Shown piece after piece: positions 20,253 through 29,047 of a stretch of 64,000 bases of DNA. The DNA is from JAJPIG01 sp035531675 (GTDB taxonomy: Bacteria; Desulfobacterota; Binatia; Binatales; Binataceae), in the NCBI GenBank assembly GCA_035531675.1, contig DATKSL010000011.1, forward strand, positions 47,403 to 111,402, given 5' to 3'. Within the stretch, counting starts at the first letter, position 1. Each line of letters opens with the position of its first letter. The notes beneath the pieces are model-generated. The model saw only the letters and a list, made by a program, of their open reading frames with translations, ran no database searches and was not told the origin of the DNA. A program made the translations under genes and the position numbers.

Positions 20253-21299
20253 ATGGCGCGTGAGGTTTCAACCGACGAAGTGATGGCGGCGCTCAGCCGC
20301 GTCAATTACCCCGACTATCCCACCGATATCGTAAGTCTCGGCATCGTCGAGCAGGTTGCCGCCGGCGAGCACGGCGGGATTGTGCTGACCCTGCGACAGG
20401 CGACGGCGCGCGAGGAAGTGATGCGTCAGATCGCCAGCGAGGTCCATCGCGTGCTGACCCACGAACTCGGCGTCCAGGCCGAGTTCCGCGTCCATCCGAT
20501 CGCAGCCGAGCTCGGCGAGACCACCGGCCGGGTGCGGATGGCGGGGACCGATCACGTGGTGGCGGTCGCCAGCGGCAAGGGCGGGGTGGGTAAATCGACC
20601 GTGGCCGCCAACCTCGCGGTGGCGCTCGTGCGGCTCGGGTTCAAGGTCGGGCTGCTCGACGCCGATATCTACGGGCCATCGGTGCCGATGATGTTCGGGG
20701 TCGGCGGGGAGCGTCCCCAGTCGGCCGGCGACAAGAGCTTCTACCCGATCGAAAAACACGGTGTGAAGCTGATTTCCGTGGGCTTCTTCGTCACCGACAA
20801 GACCCCGGTTATCTGGCGCGGGCCGATGGTGATGAGCGCGGTTCGCCAGTTCCTGAACGATACCGTCTGGGGCACCAACGATTTCCTGGTCGTCGACCTG
20901 CCGCCCGGCACCGGCGACGCGCAGCTGACCCTCGCCCAATTGGTCTCGATCGACGGCGTGGTGATCGTGACGACGCCCCAGGAAGTCGCGACGCTCGATG
21001 CCGAGCGGGCGGTGCGGATGTTCCGGCAGGTCAACTGCCCGATCCTGGGTGTGGTCGAGAACATGAGCTACTTCGTCTGCCCGGATTGCGGCGAGCGCGA
21101 CGACCTGTTCGGCTCGGGCGGCGGCGCCAAGATGGCGAAGAAAGAGGGCGTCCCGCTGCTGGCCGAAATTCCGCTGTTCGCCGAGCTGCGCGAGGCTGCG
21201 GATCGCGGGAGGCCGCTGACGCTGGCCCAACCGGAGCATCCCGCCAGCGTTGCGTTTATCGAGCTCGCCCGCCGCGTCGCGGCTGCGATGCCCGAGTGA
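20253..21299 (+). CDS. Mrp/ApbC family iron-sulfur cluster carrier ATPase
   Basis: A 348-residue protein with an N-terminal MIP18/DUF59 domain (about 1-85) and a P-loop NTPase of the Mrp/NBP35 class. The deviant Walker A GKGGVGKST is near residue 108, and the C-terminal CPDC pair that bridges a 4Fe-4S cluster follows. It delivers Fe-S clusters to apo-enzymes. A ferredoxin gene starts 10 bases downstream. An AATAAT box at 20240-20245 lies 7 bases before the ATG and there is no Shine-Dalgarno site, so a leaderless message is possible. Confidence 0.93.
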   Translation: MAREVSTDEVMAALSRVNYPDYPTDIVSLGIVEQVAAGEHGGIVLTLRQATAREEVMRQIASEVHRVLTHELGVQAEFRVHPIAAELGETTGRVRMAGTDHVVAVASGKGGVGKSTVAANLAVALVRLGFKVGLLDADIYGPSVPMMFGVGGERPQSAGDKSFYPIEKHGVKLISVGFFVTDKTPVIWRGPMVMSAVRQFLNDTVWGTNDFLVVDLPPGTGDAQLTLAQLVSIDGVVIVTTPQEVATLDAERAVRMFRQVNCPILGVVENMSYFVCPDCGERDDLFGSGGGAKMAKKEGVPLLAEIPLFAELREAADRGRPLTLAQPEHPASVAFIELARRVAAAMPE

Positions 21300-21309
21300 G
21301 GCCTGCCCG

Positions 21310-21660
21310 ATGTCGACGCTGATCACCGAGGAATGCATCAATTGCGGCGCCTGCGCGCGCGAATGTCCCAATACCGCGATTTATGCCGGCGGCGAGCGAT
21401 GGACCCTCGACGGCGCCAGCGGCGCGCCGTTGCGCGAGGATGTCTTCTACATCGTCCCCGAAAAGTGCACTGAATGCGTGGGCTTTCACGAGCATGAGCA
21501 ATGCGCCGTGGTCTGCCCGGTGGATTGTTGCATCCCCGACCCGGCCATCCCCGAGACCGAAGCCGTGCTGATCGAGCGGGCGCGCCGGTTACACGCGGAC
21601 CACGCCTTTGAGGAGGCTTTTCCCTCGCGTTTTCGTGCGGATTTATCGGCCGCGAAGTGA
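21310..21660 (+). CDS. YfhL-type 2[4Fe-4S] ferredoxin
   Basis: A 116-residue ferredoxin. The first cluster motif is CINCGACARECP (Cys9, Cys12, Cys15, Cys19). The second is the extended YfhL form CTEC followed eight residues later by CAVVCPVDC. A C-terminal helical extension of about 45 residues is present. The start MSTLITEE is chosen because the family begins there; the frame is open upstream inside mrp. It overlaps no gene and follows mrp by 10 bases, so Mrp and this ferredoxin are probably co-expressed for Fe-S work. Confidence 0.9.
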   Translation: MSTLITEECINCGACARECPNTAIYAGGERWTLDGASGAPLREDVFYIVPEKCTECVGFHEHEQCAVVCPVDCCIPDPAIPETEAVLIERARRLHADHAFEEAFPSRFRADLSAAK

Positions 21661-21846
21661 GTCGCTCGGACAAATCCCGCCTGTGGATTGGATTCGCCCC
21701 GTAGTCAGGCTTGTGCTTAAGAATCGCTACAAATGGTGTACTTTGCAGTCCGGCTCCGCTAATCTGGGCGGCTACATGCTGGCTGGAAACCTGTACATTG
21801 CTTTGTTGGATCGACTGATCTTCAGGCGGCCGGTTGAGTGAGGCAA

Positions 21847-22950
21847 ATGGGGAAGATTCGGGTTGCAATCGCCGGGGTAGGTAACTGTGCATCCTCGTTG
21901 CTCCAGGGCATCGAGTTTTACAAGCACGCCTCGGACGCTGACCGGGTAAACCCGGTCGGCCTGATGCACTACGATCTCGGCGGCTACCGCCCCGAGGACG
22001 TGGAAGTCGTCGTCGCCTTCGACATCGATGCGCGCAAGGTCGGGCAACCGCTGGAAACCGCCTGCTTTGCCCTGCCCAACAACACCATCACCATCTGGCG
22101 CGACCTGCCCCGCTACGGCGTCACGGTCGAGATGGGCGAGACCCTCGACGGCATCGCGCCCCATATGAGCTCCTATCCACCCGAGCGCAGCTTCATTGCG
22201 TGCCGGGAAAAGCCGGTCGATATCGAGCAGCGGCTGCGCGAAAGCGGGGCGGAAGTGATGCTCTGCTATCTACCGGTCGGCAGCCAGAAGGCGGTCGAGC
22301 GTTATGCCCGCGCCTGCCTGGAGACCGGCACCAGCCTGGTCAATTGCATGCCGGTGTTTATCGTCTCGGACGAGAAATGGGCGCGCGAGTTCACCGAGCG
22401 CGGCATCCCGGTGATCGGCGACGACGTCAAGTCGCAGCTCGGCTCGACTATCCTCCATCGCACCATCATGAAGCTGTTCGCCGACCGCGGCATCCGCGTG
22501 CGCCATACTTATCAGCTCAATACCGGCGGCAACACGGACTTCCTCAACATGCTCGATCGCACACGGCTGGGCTCCAAGCGCAAATCCAAGACCGAGGCGG
22601 TCCAGAGTGTGATGCCCGAGCGGCTGCCCGACGTCGACGTCCATATCGGGCCATCCGACTACGTCGCCTGGCAAAACGACAACAAGGTCTGCTTCCTCAG
22701 GATCGAGGGCGAAGGCTTCGCCGGGATTCCGATCGAGATGGAGCTCCGGATGTCGGTCCAGGACTCGCCCAATTCGGGCGGTGTGGTGATCGACGCTATC
22801 CGCTGCCTCAAGCTGGCGCGCGAGCGCAAGGTCGGCGGGCCGCTGTACTCGATCGCCGCCTACACCATGAAGCATCCGCCGCGCCAGATGCCCGACGATA
22901 TCGCACGCGACCGGGTCGAAAAGTTCATCGCCGGCGAGCTCGAACGCTGA
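21847..22950 (+). CDS. Myo-inositol-1-phosphate synthase family protein
   Basis: A 367-residue NAD-dependent enzyme of the inositol-3-phosphate synthase family, which converts glucose 6-phosphate to inositol phosphate. The dinucleotide-binding start IRVAIAGVGNCASSLLQGIE, the VIGDDVKSQLGSTILHR segment, LNTGGNTDFLNM and the catalytic-region lysines in KRKSKTEAVQS are visible. This is the short form found in archaea, actinobacteria and some deltaproteobacteria. A GTG at 21838 is an alternative start. No phosphatidylinositol synthase gene is next to it, so the fate of the inositol is not clear from the window. Confidence 0.9.
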   Translation: MGKIRVAIAGVGNCASSLLQGIEFYKHASDADRVNPVGLMHYDLGGYRPEDVEVVVAFDIDARKVGQPLETACFALPNNTITIWRDLPRYGVTVEMGETLDGIAPHMSSYPPERSFIACREKPVDIEQRLRESGAEVMLCYLPVGSQKAVERYARACLETGTSLVNCMPVFIVSDEKWAREFTERGIPVIGDDVKSQLGSTILHRTIMKLFADRGIRVRHTYQLNTGGNTDFLNMLDRTRLGSKRKSKTEAVQSVMPERLPDVDVHIGPSDYVAWQNDNKVCFLRIEGEGFAGIPIEMELRMSVQDSPNSGGVVIDAIRCLKLARERKVGGPLYSIAAYTMKHPPRQMPDDIARDRVEKFIAGELER

Positions 22951-23018
22951 GCCGTCGCCCCGGACCGTCGCGGGGGCGCTTCCGTCAGCACCCTTCCGAG
23001 CCATAAAATCAGCACAGC

Positions 23019-24248
23019 GTGGCGGCGCTTAAAGACAAGACCATCGTGGTCGGCGTGAGCGGCGGGATCGCCGCCTACAAGTCGGCCGAGCTGATACGGC
23101 TGTTGACCGGTCGCGGCGCCCGCGTGCGCGTGATGATGACCCGCAACGCGACCGAGTTCATCACCCCGCTGACCTTGCAGACGCTCAGCGCCAACCCGGT
23201 CGCCGGCGATACTTTCAGCCTCACCCAGGAATCCGAGATCGGCCATATCCGGCTCGCCGACAGCGCCGACGCGATCGTGATCGCACCCGCCACCGCTGAT
23301 CTTATCGCCAAGGCCGCGATCGGCATCGCCGACGACCTCGTCACCACCGTGCTGCTCGCCGCGCGCTGCCCGATTGCTTTTGCCCCGGCGATGAACGTCC
23401 ATATGTACGAGCATCCGACGGTGGTGGAAAATCTCGCCCGGCTGCGCGCCCGCAACCTGACGGTTATCGAGCCCGCGCAGGGTGCGCTGGCCTGCGGCTA
23501 CGAGGGCCAGGGCCGGCTTCCCGATCCGGCCGCGATCGTCGAGGAGTTGGAGCGGATGCTGTCGGTGCGCGACCTCGCCGCCGAGCGCATCCTGGTCACC
23601 GCCGGGCCGACCCGCGAGGCGATCGATCCGGTGCGCTTCGTGTCGAATCATTCGTCGGGCAAGATGGGCTTCGCGATCGCACGCGCGGCCTGGCGCCGCG
23701 GCGCAGCGGTGCGCCTGGTGGCGGGTCCGACCGAGCTCACGACGCCGCGCGGCGTGGAACGGATCGACAGCATCAGCGCGGCCGAGATGCTGGCCGCGAC
23801 CGCCCGCAACTTTCCGTGGTGCTCGACGCTGGTGATGGCGGCGGCGGTGGCGGACTTCAAGCCGGCCAGTCCCGCGCGTCACAAGATCAAGAAGAATGCG
23901 CGTCCGATGACGCTCGAGATGCAGCCGATCACCGATGAACTGCCGCGCCTGACGGCCCGCAAGGGCGGGCGTATGGTCGTCGGCTTTGCCGCCGAGACCG
24001 AGCAACTCGAGCCGCAAGCGCTCGACAAGCTGCGCCGCAAGAAGCTCGATCTGATCGTCGCCAACGACGTCACGCTCGAAGGTGCGGGATTCGGCTCCGA
24101 TACCAACGTGGTGACGATCATCGGCGCCGACGGCCGTCCCGAGCGGCTGCCCAAGCTCAGCAAGGATGAAGTCGCGGACCTGGTGCTGGATCGATTGATC
24201 GCGCTGCGCAGTGCTGCGCTGCCCCGCCGCGCGAACCGCTCCGCCTAA
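23019..24248 (+). CDS. coaBC: Bifunctional phosphopantothenoylcysteine decarboxylase / phosphopantothenate-cysteine ligase
   Basis: A 409-residue CoA-biosynthesis enzyme. The CoaC half (1-190) has the FMN flavoprotein start VVGVSGGIAAYKSAELIR, the active-site His in IGHIRLAD, and the PAMNVHMYEHP motif. The CoaB half (from about 193) begins ILVTAGPTREAIDPVRF and contains SNHSSGKMG and AAVADFKP. The start is GTG with no Shine-Dalgarno site. A TAAAAT box at 23004-23009 lies 9 bases upstream, so a leaderless start is possible. Confidence 0.95.
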   Translation: MAALKDKTIVVGVSGGIAAYKSAELIRLLTGRGARVRVMMTRNATEFITPLTLQTLSANPVAGDTFSLTQESEIGHIRLADSADAIVIAPATADLIAKAAIGIADDLVTTVLLAARCPIAFAPAMNVHMYEHPTVVENLARLRARNLTVIEPAQGALACGYEGQGRLPDPAAIVEELERMLSVRDLAAERILVTAGPTREAIDPVRFVSNHSSGKMGFAIARAAWRRGAAVRLVAGPTELTTPRGVERIDSISAAEMLAATARNFPWCSTLVMAAAVADFKPASPARHKIKKNARPMTLEMQPITDELPRLTARKGGRMVVGFAAETEQLEPQALDKLRRKKLDLIVANDVTLEGAGFGSDTNVVTIIGADGRPERLPKLSKDEVADLVLDRLIALRSAALPRRANRSA

Positions 24249-24301
24249 CCTTCCAGCGTCCCCCGAGCGGCCAAGCGGCAATTCTTGCGCAAGGTTCACA
24301 T

Positions 24302-24339
24302 TGTCATTCTGAGCGCAGCGAAGAATCCCGGGATTCTTC
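24302..24339. repeat. Interspersed repeat with terminal 20-bp palindrome
   Basis: The element TGTCATTCTGAGCGCAGCG is followed by a perfect palindrome, GAAGAATCCCGGGATTCTTC (24320-24339). The same core occurs twice, in opposite orientations, at 61582-61664. Similar GTCATTCTGAGCG-type repeats are common in intergenic DNA of several phyla. Here it sits between coaBC and the uracil-DNA glycosylase gene. Confidence 0.85.
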
Positions 24340-24486
24340 ACCGCGCAGACCGTTCACAATCACAGCTTCACCTGTGTAGTGGTGTCCTAAAGGGTTGCCG
24401 CCCGGTGATGCGATCGGACGCGGGCGGCGTATAATGCCTGACATCGTGATGGGCAGGTCGCTCGACATCAGCCCGGCATCTCCGCG

Positions 24487-25365
24487 ATGAGCCGGCCGCA
24501 AAGCGGCCCCGACCGCAAGCTGTTGCTCGCGACACTGCGCGACTACGTCGAGCAGTTGCGCGAGGAAGGGCTGGAAGGGATTCCGCTCGGCGCGGGGGCC
24601 CCGCGCCCCCGGGGCGCGGCCCCCGCGCCGAGCCGCCCGACCACGGCAGCAGCGGCGGCAGCGGTGGGTTCGGCGCGGTCGAAGACCGCCCCGAACCCAC
24701 CTATCGCGGCTGGTGGCGACGGCGCGCCGCGGCGCGCCGTCGCCAGCGGCGCGTTGCTAGCCACCCATCCGGGCCTCGAAAAAACCGCCGACCTCGACGC
24801 GCTGCGCGAATTCATCGGCGATTGCCAGCGCTGCAAACTGGCGCCCGGACGCACCAACCTGGTGTTCGGGGTCGGCAACCCCGGGGCCGAGCTGATGTTC
24901 GTCGGCGAGGGGCCGGGCGCCGAAGAGGATGCGCGCGGCGAGCCGTTCGTCGGCCGCGCCGGACAGTTGCTTACCGATATCATCGAGCGCGGGATGGGGA
25001 TGGCGCGCAGCGACGTCTACATCTGCAACGTGGTCAAGTGCCGTCCGCCCGGCAACCGTAATCCCGAAGCCGACGAAGTCGCGGCCTGCGAGCCGTTCCT
25101 GATGCGCCAGATCGAACTGGTCGCGCCGCGCGTGATCGTCGGGCTGGGAACCTTCGCCGTGCAGGCGCTGCTCCGGGTGAAGACGCCGATCAGCAAACTG
25201 CGCGGCACCTGGCACGAAATGCGCGGTATCAAGCTGATGCCGACCTTCCATCCCGCCTACCTGCTGCGCAATCCCGGCGACAAGCGGCTGGTATGGTCCG
25301 ATATCCAGGAAGTGCTGAAAGTTCTCGGCCGGCCGATTCCGCGCCGCGGCGGATCTTCACGATGA
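24487..25365 (+). CDS. Family 4 uracil-DNA glycosylase with palindrome-encoded linker
   Basis: A 292-residue DNA-repair enzyme that removes uracil. The 4Fe-4S ligands Cys113, Cys116, Cys185 and Cys201 are visible (CQRC, VKCRPPGN, AACEPF). Motif A is GEGPGAEEDARGEPFVGRAG and motif B is HPAYLLR. The catalytic core starts near residue 90. Residues 33-87 form an Ala/Pro/Gly/Arg-rich linker encoded by three long palindromes, absent from a minimal UDG4. A TATAAT box at 24430-24435 may belong to its promoter. Its TGA overlaps the ATG of the downstream NfeD gene by 4 bases, so the two genes are coupled. Confidence 0.9.
   Translation: MSRPQSGPDRKLLLATLRDYVEQLREEGLEGIPLGAGAPRPRGAAPAPSRPTTAAAAAAVGSARSKTAPNPPIAAGGDGAPRRAVASGALLATHPGLEKTADLDALREFIGDCQRCKLAPGRTNLVFGVGNPGAELMFVGEGPGAEEDARGEPFVGRAGQLLTDIIERGMGMARSDVYICNVVKCRPPGNRNPEADEVAACEPFLMRQIELVAPRVIVGLGTFAVQALLRVKTPISKLRGTWHEMRGIKLMPTFHPAYLLRNPGDKRLVWSDIQEVLKVLGRPIPRRGGSSR
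24585..24745 (+). repeat. Three consecutive long palindromes inside a coding region
   Basis: Palindrome 1 has 16-bp perfect arms (24585-24600 and 24618-24633) around a 17-base GC-rich centre that is itself nearly self-complementary. Palindrome 2 (24663-24701) has an 11-bp outer arm and a 6-bp inner arm with one mismatch and a 3-base GAA loop. Palindrome 3 is perfectly self-complementary over 32 bases (24714-24745). All three lie in the linker of the uracil-DNA glycosylase gene and keep the reading frame. Confidence 0.95.
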
Positions 25366-26720
25366 ATCCGGTCGGGCCATACCGACGCCCGCGATTTGCC
25401 GCCCTCGCGATGGGCGCGATTTTGCTGGCCGTGATGGGCTCCGCTGGCGGCACCGAGCCGGCGGCCAAGGCCAAGGCCGGGGCGACGCCGTGGGTCGAGC
25501 TGATAACGATCGAGGGGATGATCAATCCCGCGGTTGCCGACTACCTCGAAGCCTCGCTCGCTGACGCCTACGCGCGTGGCGCCGCTGCGCTCGTGATCCA
25601 ACTTGATACGCCGGGCGGCTTGCTCAGCTCAACCCGGCGCATGGTGCGCGATATCCTGAACGCGCCGGTGCCCGTGATCGTCTTCGTGGCGCCGGCCGGG
25701 GCGGCCGCTGCTTCCGCCGGCACCTTCATCACCGAAGCGGCGAACGTCGCCGCGATGGCGCCGGGCACCAGTATCGGCGCGGCGCATCCGGTCGAGATGA
25801 CCGGGAGCGGAATCAAGGGCGTGGTCGGCACCAAGCTCGAAAATTTTACCGCCAGCTTTGCCCGCAGTATCGCGCGTGAACGCGGCCGCAATGAACGATG
25901 GATGGAAGCGGCGGTGCGGCAGAGCGCGTCGGCCACCGACGACGAGGCGCTCGCCAAGCATATCGTCGATCTGGTCGCGCCCAATCTCAAGAGCGTGCTG
26001 GCGCAAGCCTCGGGACGCACCGTGAAGGTGCGCGGCGAGCCGCTGGTGCTGCATCTCGCCGGCGCGCTGGTGGTGCCGCGCGAGATGAGCACCGGACAGA
26101 GCCTGCTCAATACGCTGGCCGATCCCAACCTGATGTACCTGCTGATGATCGGCGGCTTGCTCGGGCTCTATTTCGAGTTCGCCCATCCGGGCGTGTTTCT
26201 GCCCGGCGTGGCCGGTGCGATCTGCCTGGTGCTCGCGCTGACCTCGTTCCAGGTCCTGCCGATCAATTTTTCGGGCCTGTTGCTGATGCTGCTGGGCGTC
26301 GGGTTGCTGGTGACGGAGGTGTTCGTCACCAGTTACGGGGTGCTGGGAATCGGCGGCGTGATCGCGTTCGTGATCGGATCGCTGTTGCTGATCAACACCA
26401 GCGAGACCAATGTGACGATAAATCGCGGGATCATCGCGGGCGCTGCGGCGGTGCTGACCACCGCCGTGCTGGGGCTCGGCTACCTGGTGATCAGCGGGCG
26501 GCGCGGCGGCGCCAAAACCGGCAGCGAAGGGTTGATCGGCGAGGTCGGCGAGGTCCGCGAGCCGATCGGCCCGGGCACACCCGGCCATCTGTTCGTGCAT
26601 GGCGAGCTGTGGCGCGCCAGCAGCGACCAGGCTTTGACGCCCGGGATGCGCGCGCTGGTGACGGCGGTGCGCGGACTCGAACTGGAAGTGCGGCCGATCG
26701 AGGGCAGCGAGCGAGGCTGA
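25362..26720 (+). CDS. NfeD-family membrane serine protease (ClpP-class, long form)
   Basis: A 452-residue protein. In order: signal or anchor segment (FAALAMGAILLAVMG), ClpP-like protease domain (WVELITIEGMINPAVADYL, LDTPGGLL, and the nucleophile serine in GAAAASAGTFI), a block of about four membrane segments, and a C-terminal OB-fold NfeD domain (LIGEVGEVREPI to ELEVRP). Long NfeD proteins work with stomatins and cleave stomatin C-termini in archaeal examples. The ATG at 25362 overlaps the upstream stop. The stomatin gene follows after 87 bases, the classical pairing. Confidence 0.92.
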   Translation: MNPVGPYRRPRFAALAMGAILLAVMGSAGGTEPAAKAKAGATPWVELITIEGMINPAVADYLEASLADAYARGAAALVIQLDTPGGLLSSTRRMVRDILNAPVPVIVFVAPAGAAAASAGTFITEAANVAAMAPGTSIGAAHPVEMTGSGIKGVVGTKLENFTASFARSIARERGRNERWMEAAVRQSASATDDEALAKHIVDLVAPNLKSVLAQASGRTVKVRGEPLVLHLAGALVVPREMSTGQSLLNTLADPNLMYLLMIGGLLGLYFEFAHPGVFLPGVAGAICLVLALTSFQVLPINFSGLLLMLLGVGLLVTEVFVTSYGVLGIGGVIAFVIGSLLLINTSETNVTINRGIIAGAAAVLTTAVLGLGYLVISGRRGGAKTGSEGLIGEVGEVREPIGPGTPGHLFVHGELWRASSDQALTPGMRALVTAVRGLELEVRPIEGSERG

Positions 26721-26807
26721 TCGCGGCGCTGCGTCCGGCGCCGGCGGCCAGCCGCGGGACCAGCGTCGAGTTTTCGCTACCAAGACCAACCCGGGAGGGG
26801 ACTCATC

Positions 26808-27647
26808 ATGGTGGGAATAGGTGTTGCGGTCGGAATCGTGGTGTTGATCGTGCTGAGCGGTCTGCGCGTGCTCAACGAATACGAGCGGATGGTGGTCTTC
26901 AGGCTCGGCCGGCTGACGCCTTATCGCGGCCCGGGCGTGGTCTTCATCATTCCGATCGTCGAGCGGCCGGTGCGGATCGACCTGCGCACGGTGACGCTCG
27001 ATATTCCGCCGCAGGACGTGATCACGCGCGACAACGTGACGGTCAAGGTCAGCGCGGTGCTCTACTTCCGGGTGGTCGATCCGTCGCGCGCGGTGACCGA
27101 GGTCGCCGATTACCTGTTCGCCACGCTCCAGCTTTCGCAGACCACGCTGCGCTCGGTCGGCGGGCAGAGCGAGCTCGACGATCTGCTGAGCCAGCGCGAG
27201 AAGCTCAACGCCCGCATCCAGGAGATAATCGATTCATCGACCGAGCCGTGGGGTATCAAGGTCGTGCTGGTCGAGATCAAGAATATCGATCTGCCGCAGG
27301 ACATGCAGCGCGCCATCGCCGCCCAGGCCGAGGCCGAGCGCGAGCGCCGGGCCAAGGTAATCGCGGCCGAGGGCGAGTTCCAGGCCGCGCAGCGGCTGGC
27401 CGACGCGGCCGAGATCATGAGCCATAACCCGATCGCGCTGCAGTTGCGCTATCTGCAGACGCTCGGCGAAATCGCGACCGAGCACAACTCGACCACGCTC
27501 TTCCCGGTGCCGATCGACCTGCTCGAGCCGTTTGTCCGGATGCGCCAGGCGGCCGGTGCGCCCGCCACCGGCGGCGGCGGGGCAGAACCCGGTGACCGTC
27601 CGCCGGCGGGCGGCGGCGCGGCGCGATCCGACAAAACTTCAACTTAA
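26808..27647 (+). CDS. SPFH/stomatin-like (slipin) membrane protein
   Basis: A 279-residue slipin with one N-terminal membrane segment (VGIVVLIVLSGLRVL), then the SPFH domain starting NEYERMVVFRLGRLTPYRGPG. A charged helix (AQAEAERERRAKVIAAEGEFQA) follows, then the conserved LRYLQTLGEIATEHNSTTLFP. Slipins organise membrane microdomains and are partners of the NfeD protease encoded just upstream. The C-terminal 35 residues are Gly/Pro-rich. A GGGAGGGG site lies 7 bases before the ATG. Confidence 0.93.
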   Translation: MVGIGVAVGIVVLIVLSGLRVLNEYERMVVFRLGRLTPYRGPGVVFIIPIVERPVRIDLRTVTLDIPPQDVITRDNVTVKVSAVLYFRVVDPSRAVTEVADYLFATLQLSQTTLRSVGGQSELDDLLSQREKLNARIQEIIDSSTEPWGIKVVLVEIKNIDLPQDMQRAIAAQAEAERERRAKVIAAEGEFQAAQRLADAAEIMSHNPIALQLRYLQTLGEIATEHNSTTLFPVPIDLLEPFVRMRQAAGAPATGGGGAEPGDRPPAGGGAARSDKTST

Positions 27648-27666
27648 AGTCGAACTTTAGATTCGT

Positions 27667-28260
27667 ATGGGCAGGCTGATTCTGGTCCGGCACGGCGAGA
27701 GCGAGGGTAATCGCGAGCGCCGCTTCACCATCACCCCTTCGGTGCCGCTGACGGCGCGCGGCCGCGAGCAGGCGCAGGTTGCTGCCCGGCGGATCGCGCG
27801 CAGGTTCGAGCCCGCGTTGGTGATCGCGAGTCCCTATGCGCGGGCGCGTGAGACCGCCGGGATTATCGCGGCGGCTCTCAGCCTGCCGCTCGAAATCGAA
27901 CCCAACCTGTTCGAGCGGCGCTTCGGATCGCTGGCCGGCGAATCCTACGACGTCGAGACTGCGGCGCTGGCCTTCGATCCGATCGCGCGCTGGGCGTGGC
28001 GGCCGCCGGGCGGTGGCGAGAGTTTCGAGGATGTGCGCTCACGAATCGCGCCGGTGCTGAACCGGCTGGCGCGCGAAAACCGCGATCGCGAACTGGTGAT
28101 CGTGAGCCATGGCGCCGTGATGATGACCGCGTGGATCCATCTGGCCGGCGTGATGGCCGGGGCCGGAGTGCCCTCGAACTGCGGCATGATGCTGGTCGAG
28201 CACGACGGGAGGCGTCTGGCGGCGCCGGTGATCGTCGAATCTGACGACCGGCGCGACTAG
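27667..28260 (+). CDS. Histidine phosphatase family protein (phosphoglycerate-mutase-like)
   Basis: A 197-residue protein with the catalytic LVRHGESEGNRERRF motif (phospho-accepting His9), ASPYARARETA with the conserved arginine, and the second histidine in VIVSHGAVM. Substrates of this branch range from sugar phosphates to cobalamin intermediates and cannot be told by eye. It follows the stomatin gene by 19 bases. Its TAG stop overlaps the recO stop on the other strand within a single CTAG. Confidence 0.88.
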   Translation: MGRLILVRHGESEGNRERRFTITPSVPLTARGREQAQVAARRIARRFEPALVIASPYARARETAGIIAAALSLPLEIEPNLFERRFGSLAGESYDVETAALAFDPIARWAWRPPGGGESFEDVRSRIAPVLNRLARENRDRELVIVSHGAVMMTAWIHLAGVMAGAGVPSNCGMMLVEHDGRRLAAPVIVESDDRRD

Positions 28261-29036
28261 CGCACGGAGCCGTTGCCCGAGGGCATCATTGACTCCAGGA
28301 ACTCGACCGATCGCAGCCGCCGATCCACGATCGACCCGATAAAGCGTGCGAGGCTCGCGCCGCCGTCGGCGCCGGCCGCATCCGCAGCGGCCGCCGCTTC
28401 CAGCGACGCCGCGCCCATCCGCGCCAGCGCCGCGGCGCTGGCGGCAGAGAGCGGAAAGCCGCCCTCGGGGGCCTGCTCGCGGCAGCGCGCGCATACCACG
28501 CCGCCGCGCGCCACCACGAAGTAGAGCCGCATGCCGACGCCGGCGCTCGGCGTCGCACACACCCGGCATCGATCGAACTCGAGTCCGAAGCCGGCCCAGC
28601 CGAGGATCTTCAACTCGAAGGCCTGGCGCAGCGCCGCGCCGGCGCCCGCCTCGCCGAGCATCAGCAGACCGGTCGACAGGATCAGGTAGGCTTCGGCCGC
28701 CTCGGTCTCCTCGGAGGCCAGCGCGTCGGTCAGCTCCAGCATGTAGCTGCCGAGCGCGATTTTGCCGAGGTCGTCGTCGAGCATGATCGGTGCGAGGTCG
28801 GCCCCCTCGGCGCGCGTGAGGAACACCAGATGGCCCAGCGGGCGGCGGCGAAAGTAGGCCATCACGTGCGAGAACGGTTCGAGCTTGCCGGCGAAGCGCC
28901 GGCGCGAAGCCTTGGCGCCGCGCGCGATACCGCTGAGCTTGCCCATGTCGCGCGTCAGCAGCGTGACGATTCGATCGGATTCCGAATAGTCGCGCGCACG
29001 CAGCACGATCGCAGGGGTTCGTTCTTCGGCTGCCAT
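28257..29036 (-). CDS. recO: DNA repair protein RecO
   Basis: A 259-residue protein that loads RecA with RecF and RecR and anneals single strands. The N-terminal OB-fold is seen in AIVLRARDYSESDRIVTLLT and GLSxIARGAK-like segments (KLSGIARGAKASRRRF). The zinc site is Cys157, Cys160, Cys182 and Cys185 (CRVC and CARC). The C-terminal helical region is Ala-rich. The start ATG at 29036 is 11 bases after the moxR stop. No good ribosome-binding site is seen, so coupling to moxR is likely. Confidence 0.9.
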   Translation of the reverse strand: MAAEERTPAIVLRARDYSESDRIVTLLTRDMGKLSGIARGAKASRRRFAGKLEPFSHVMAYFRRRPLGHLVFLTRAEGADLAPIMLDDDLGKIALGSYMLELTDALASEETEAAEAYLILSTGLLMLGEAGAGAALRQAFELKILGWAGFGLEFDRCRVCATPSAGVGMRLYFVVARGGVVCARCREQAPEGGFPLSAASAAALARMGAASLEAAAAADAAGADGGASLARFIGSIVDRRLRSVEFLESMMPSGNGSVR

Positions 29037-29047
29037 CGCGATCGCTG

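Noticed and set aside
22860..24341. A 493-codon open frame antisense to coaBC
   Set aside because: Its first residues come from the interspersed repeat at 24302 and the rest is a shadow of coaBC.
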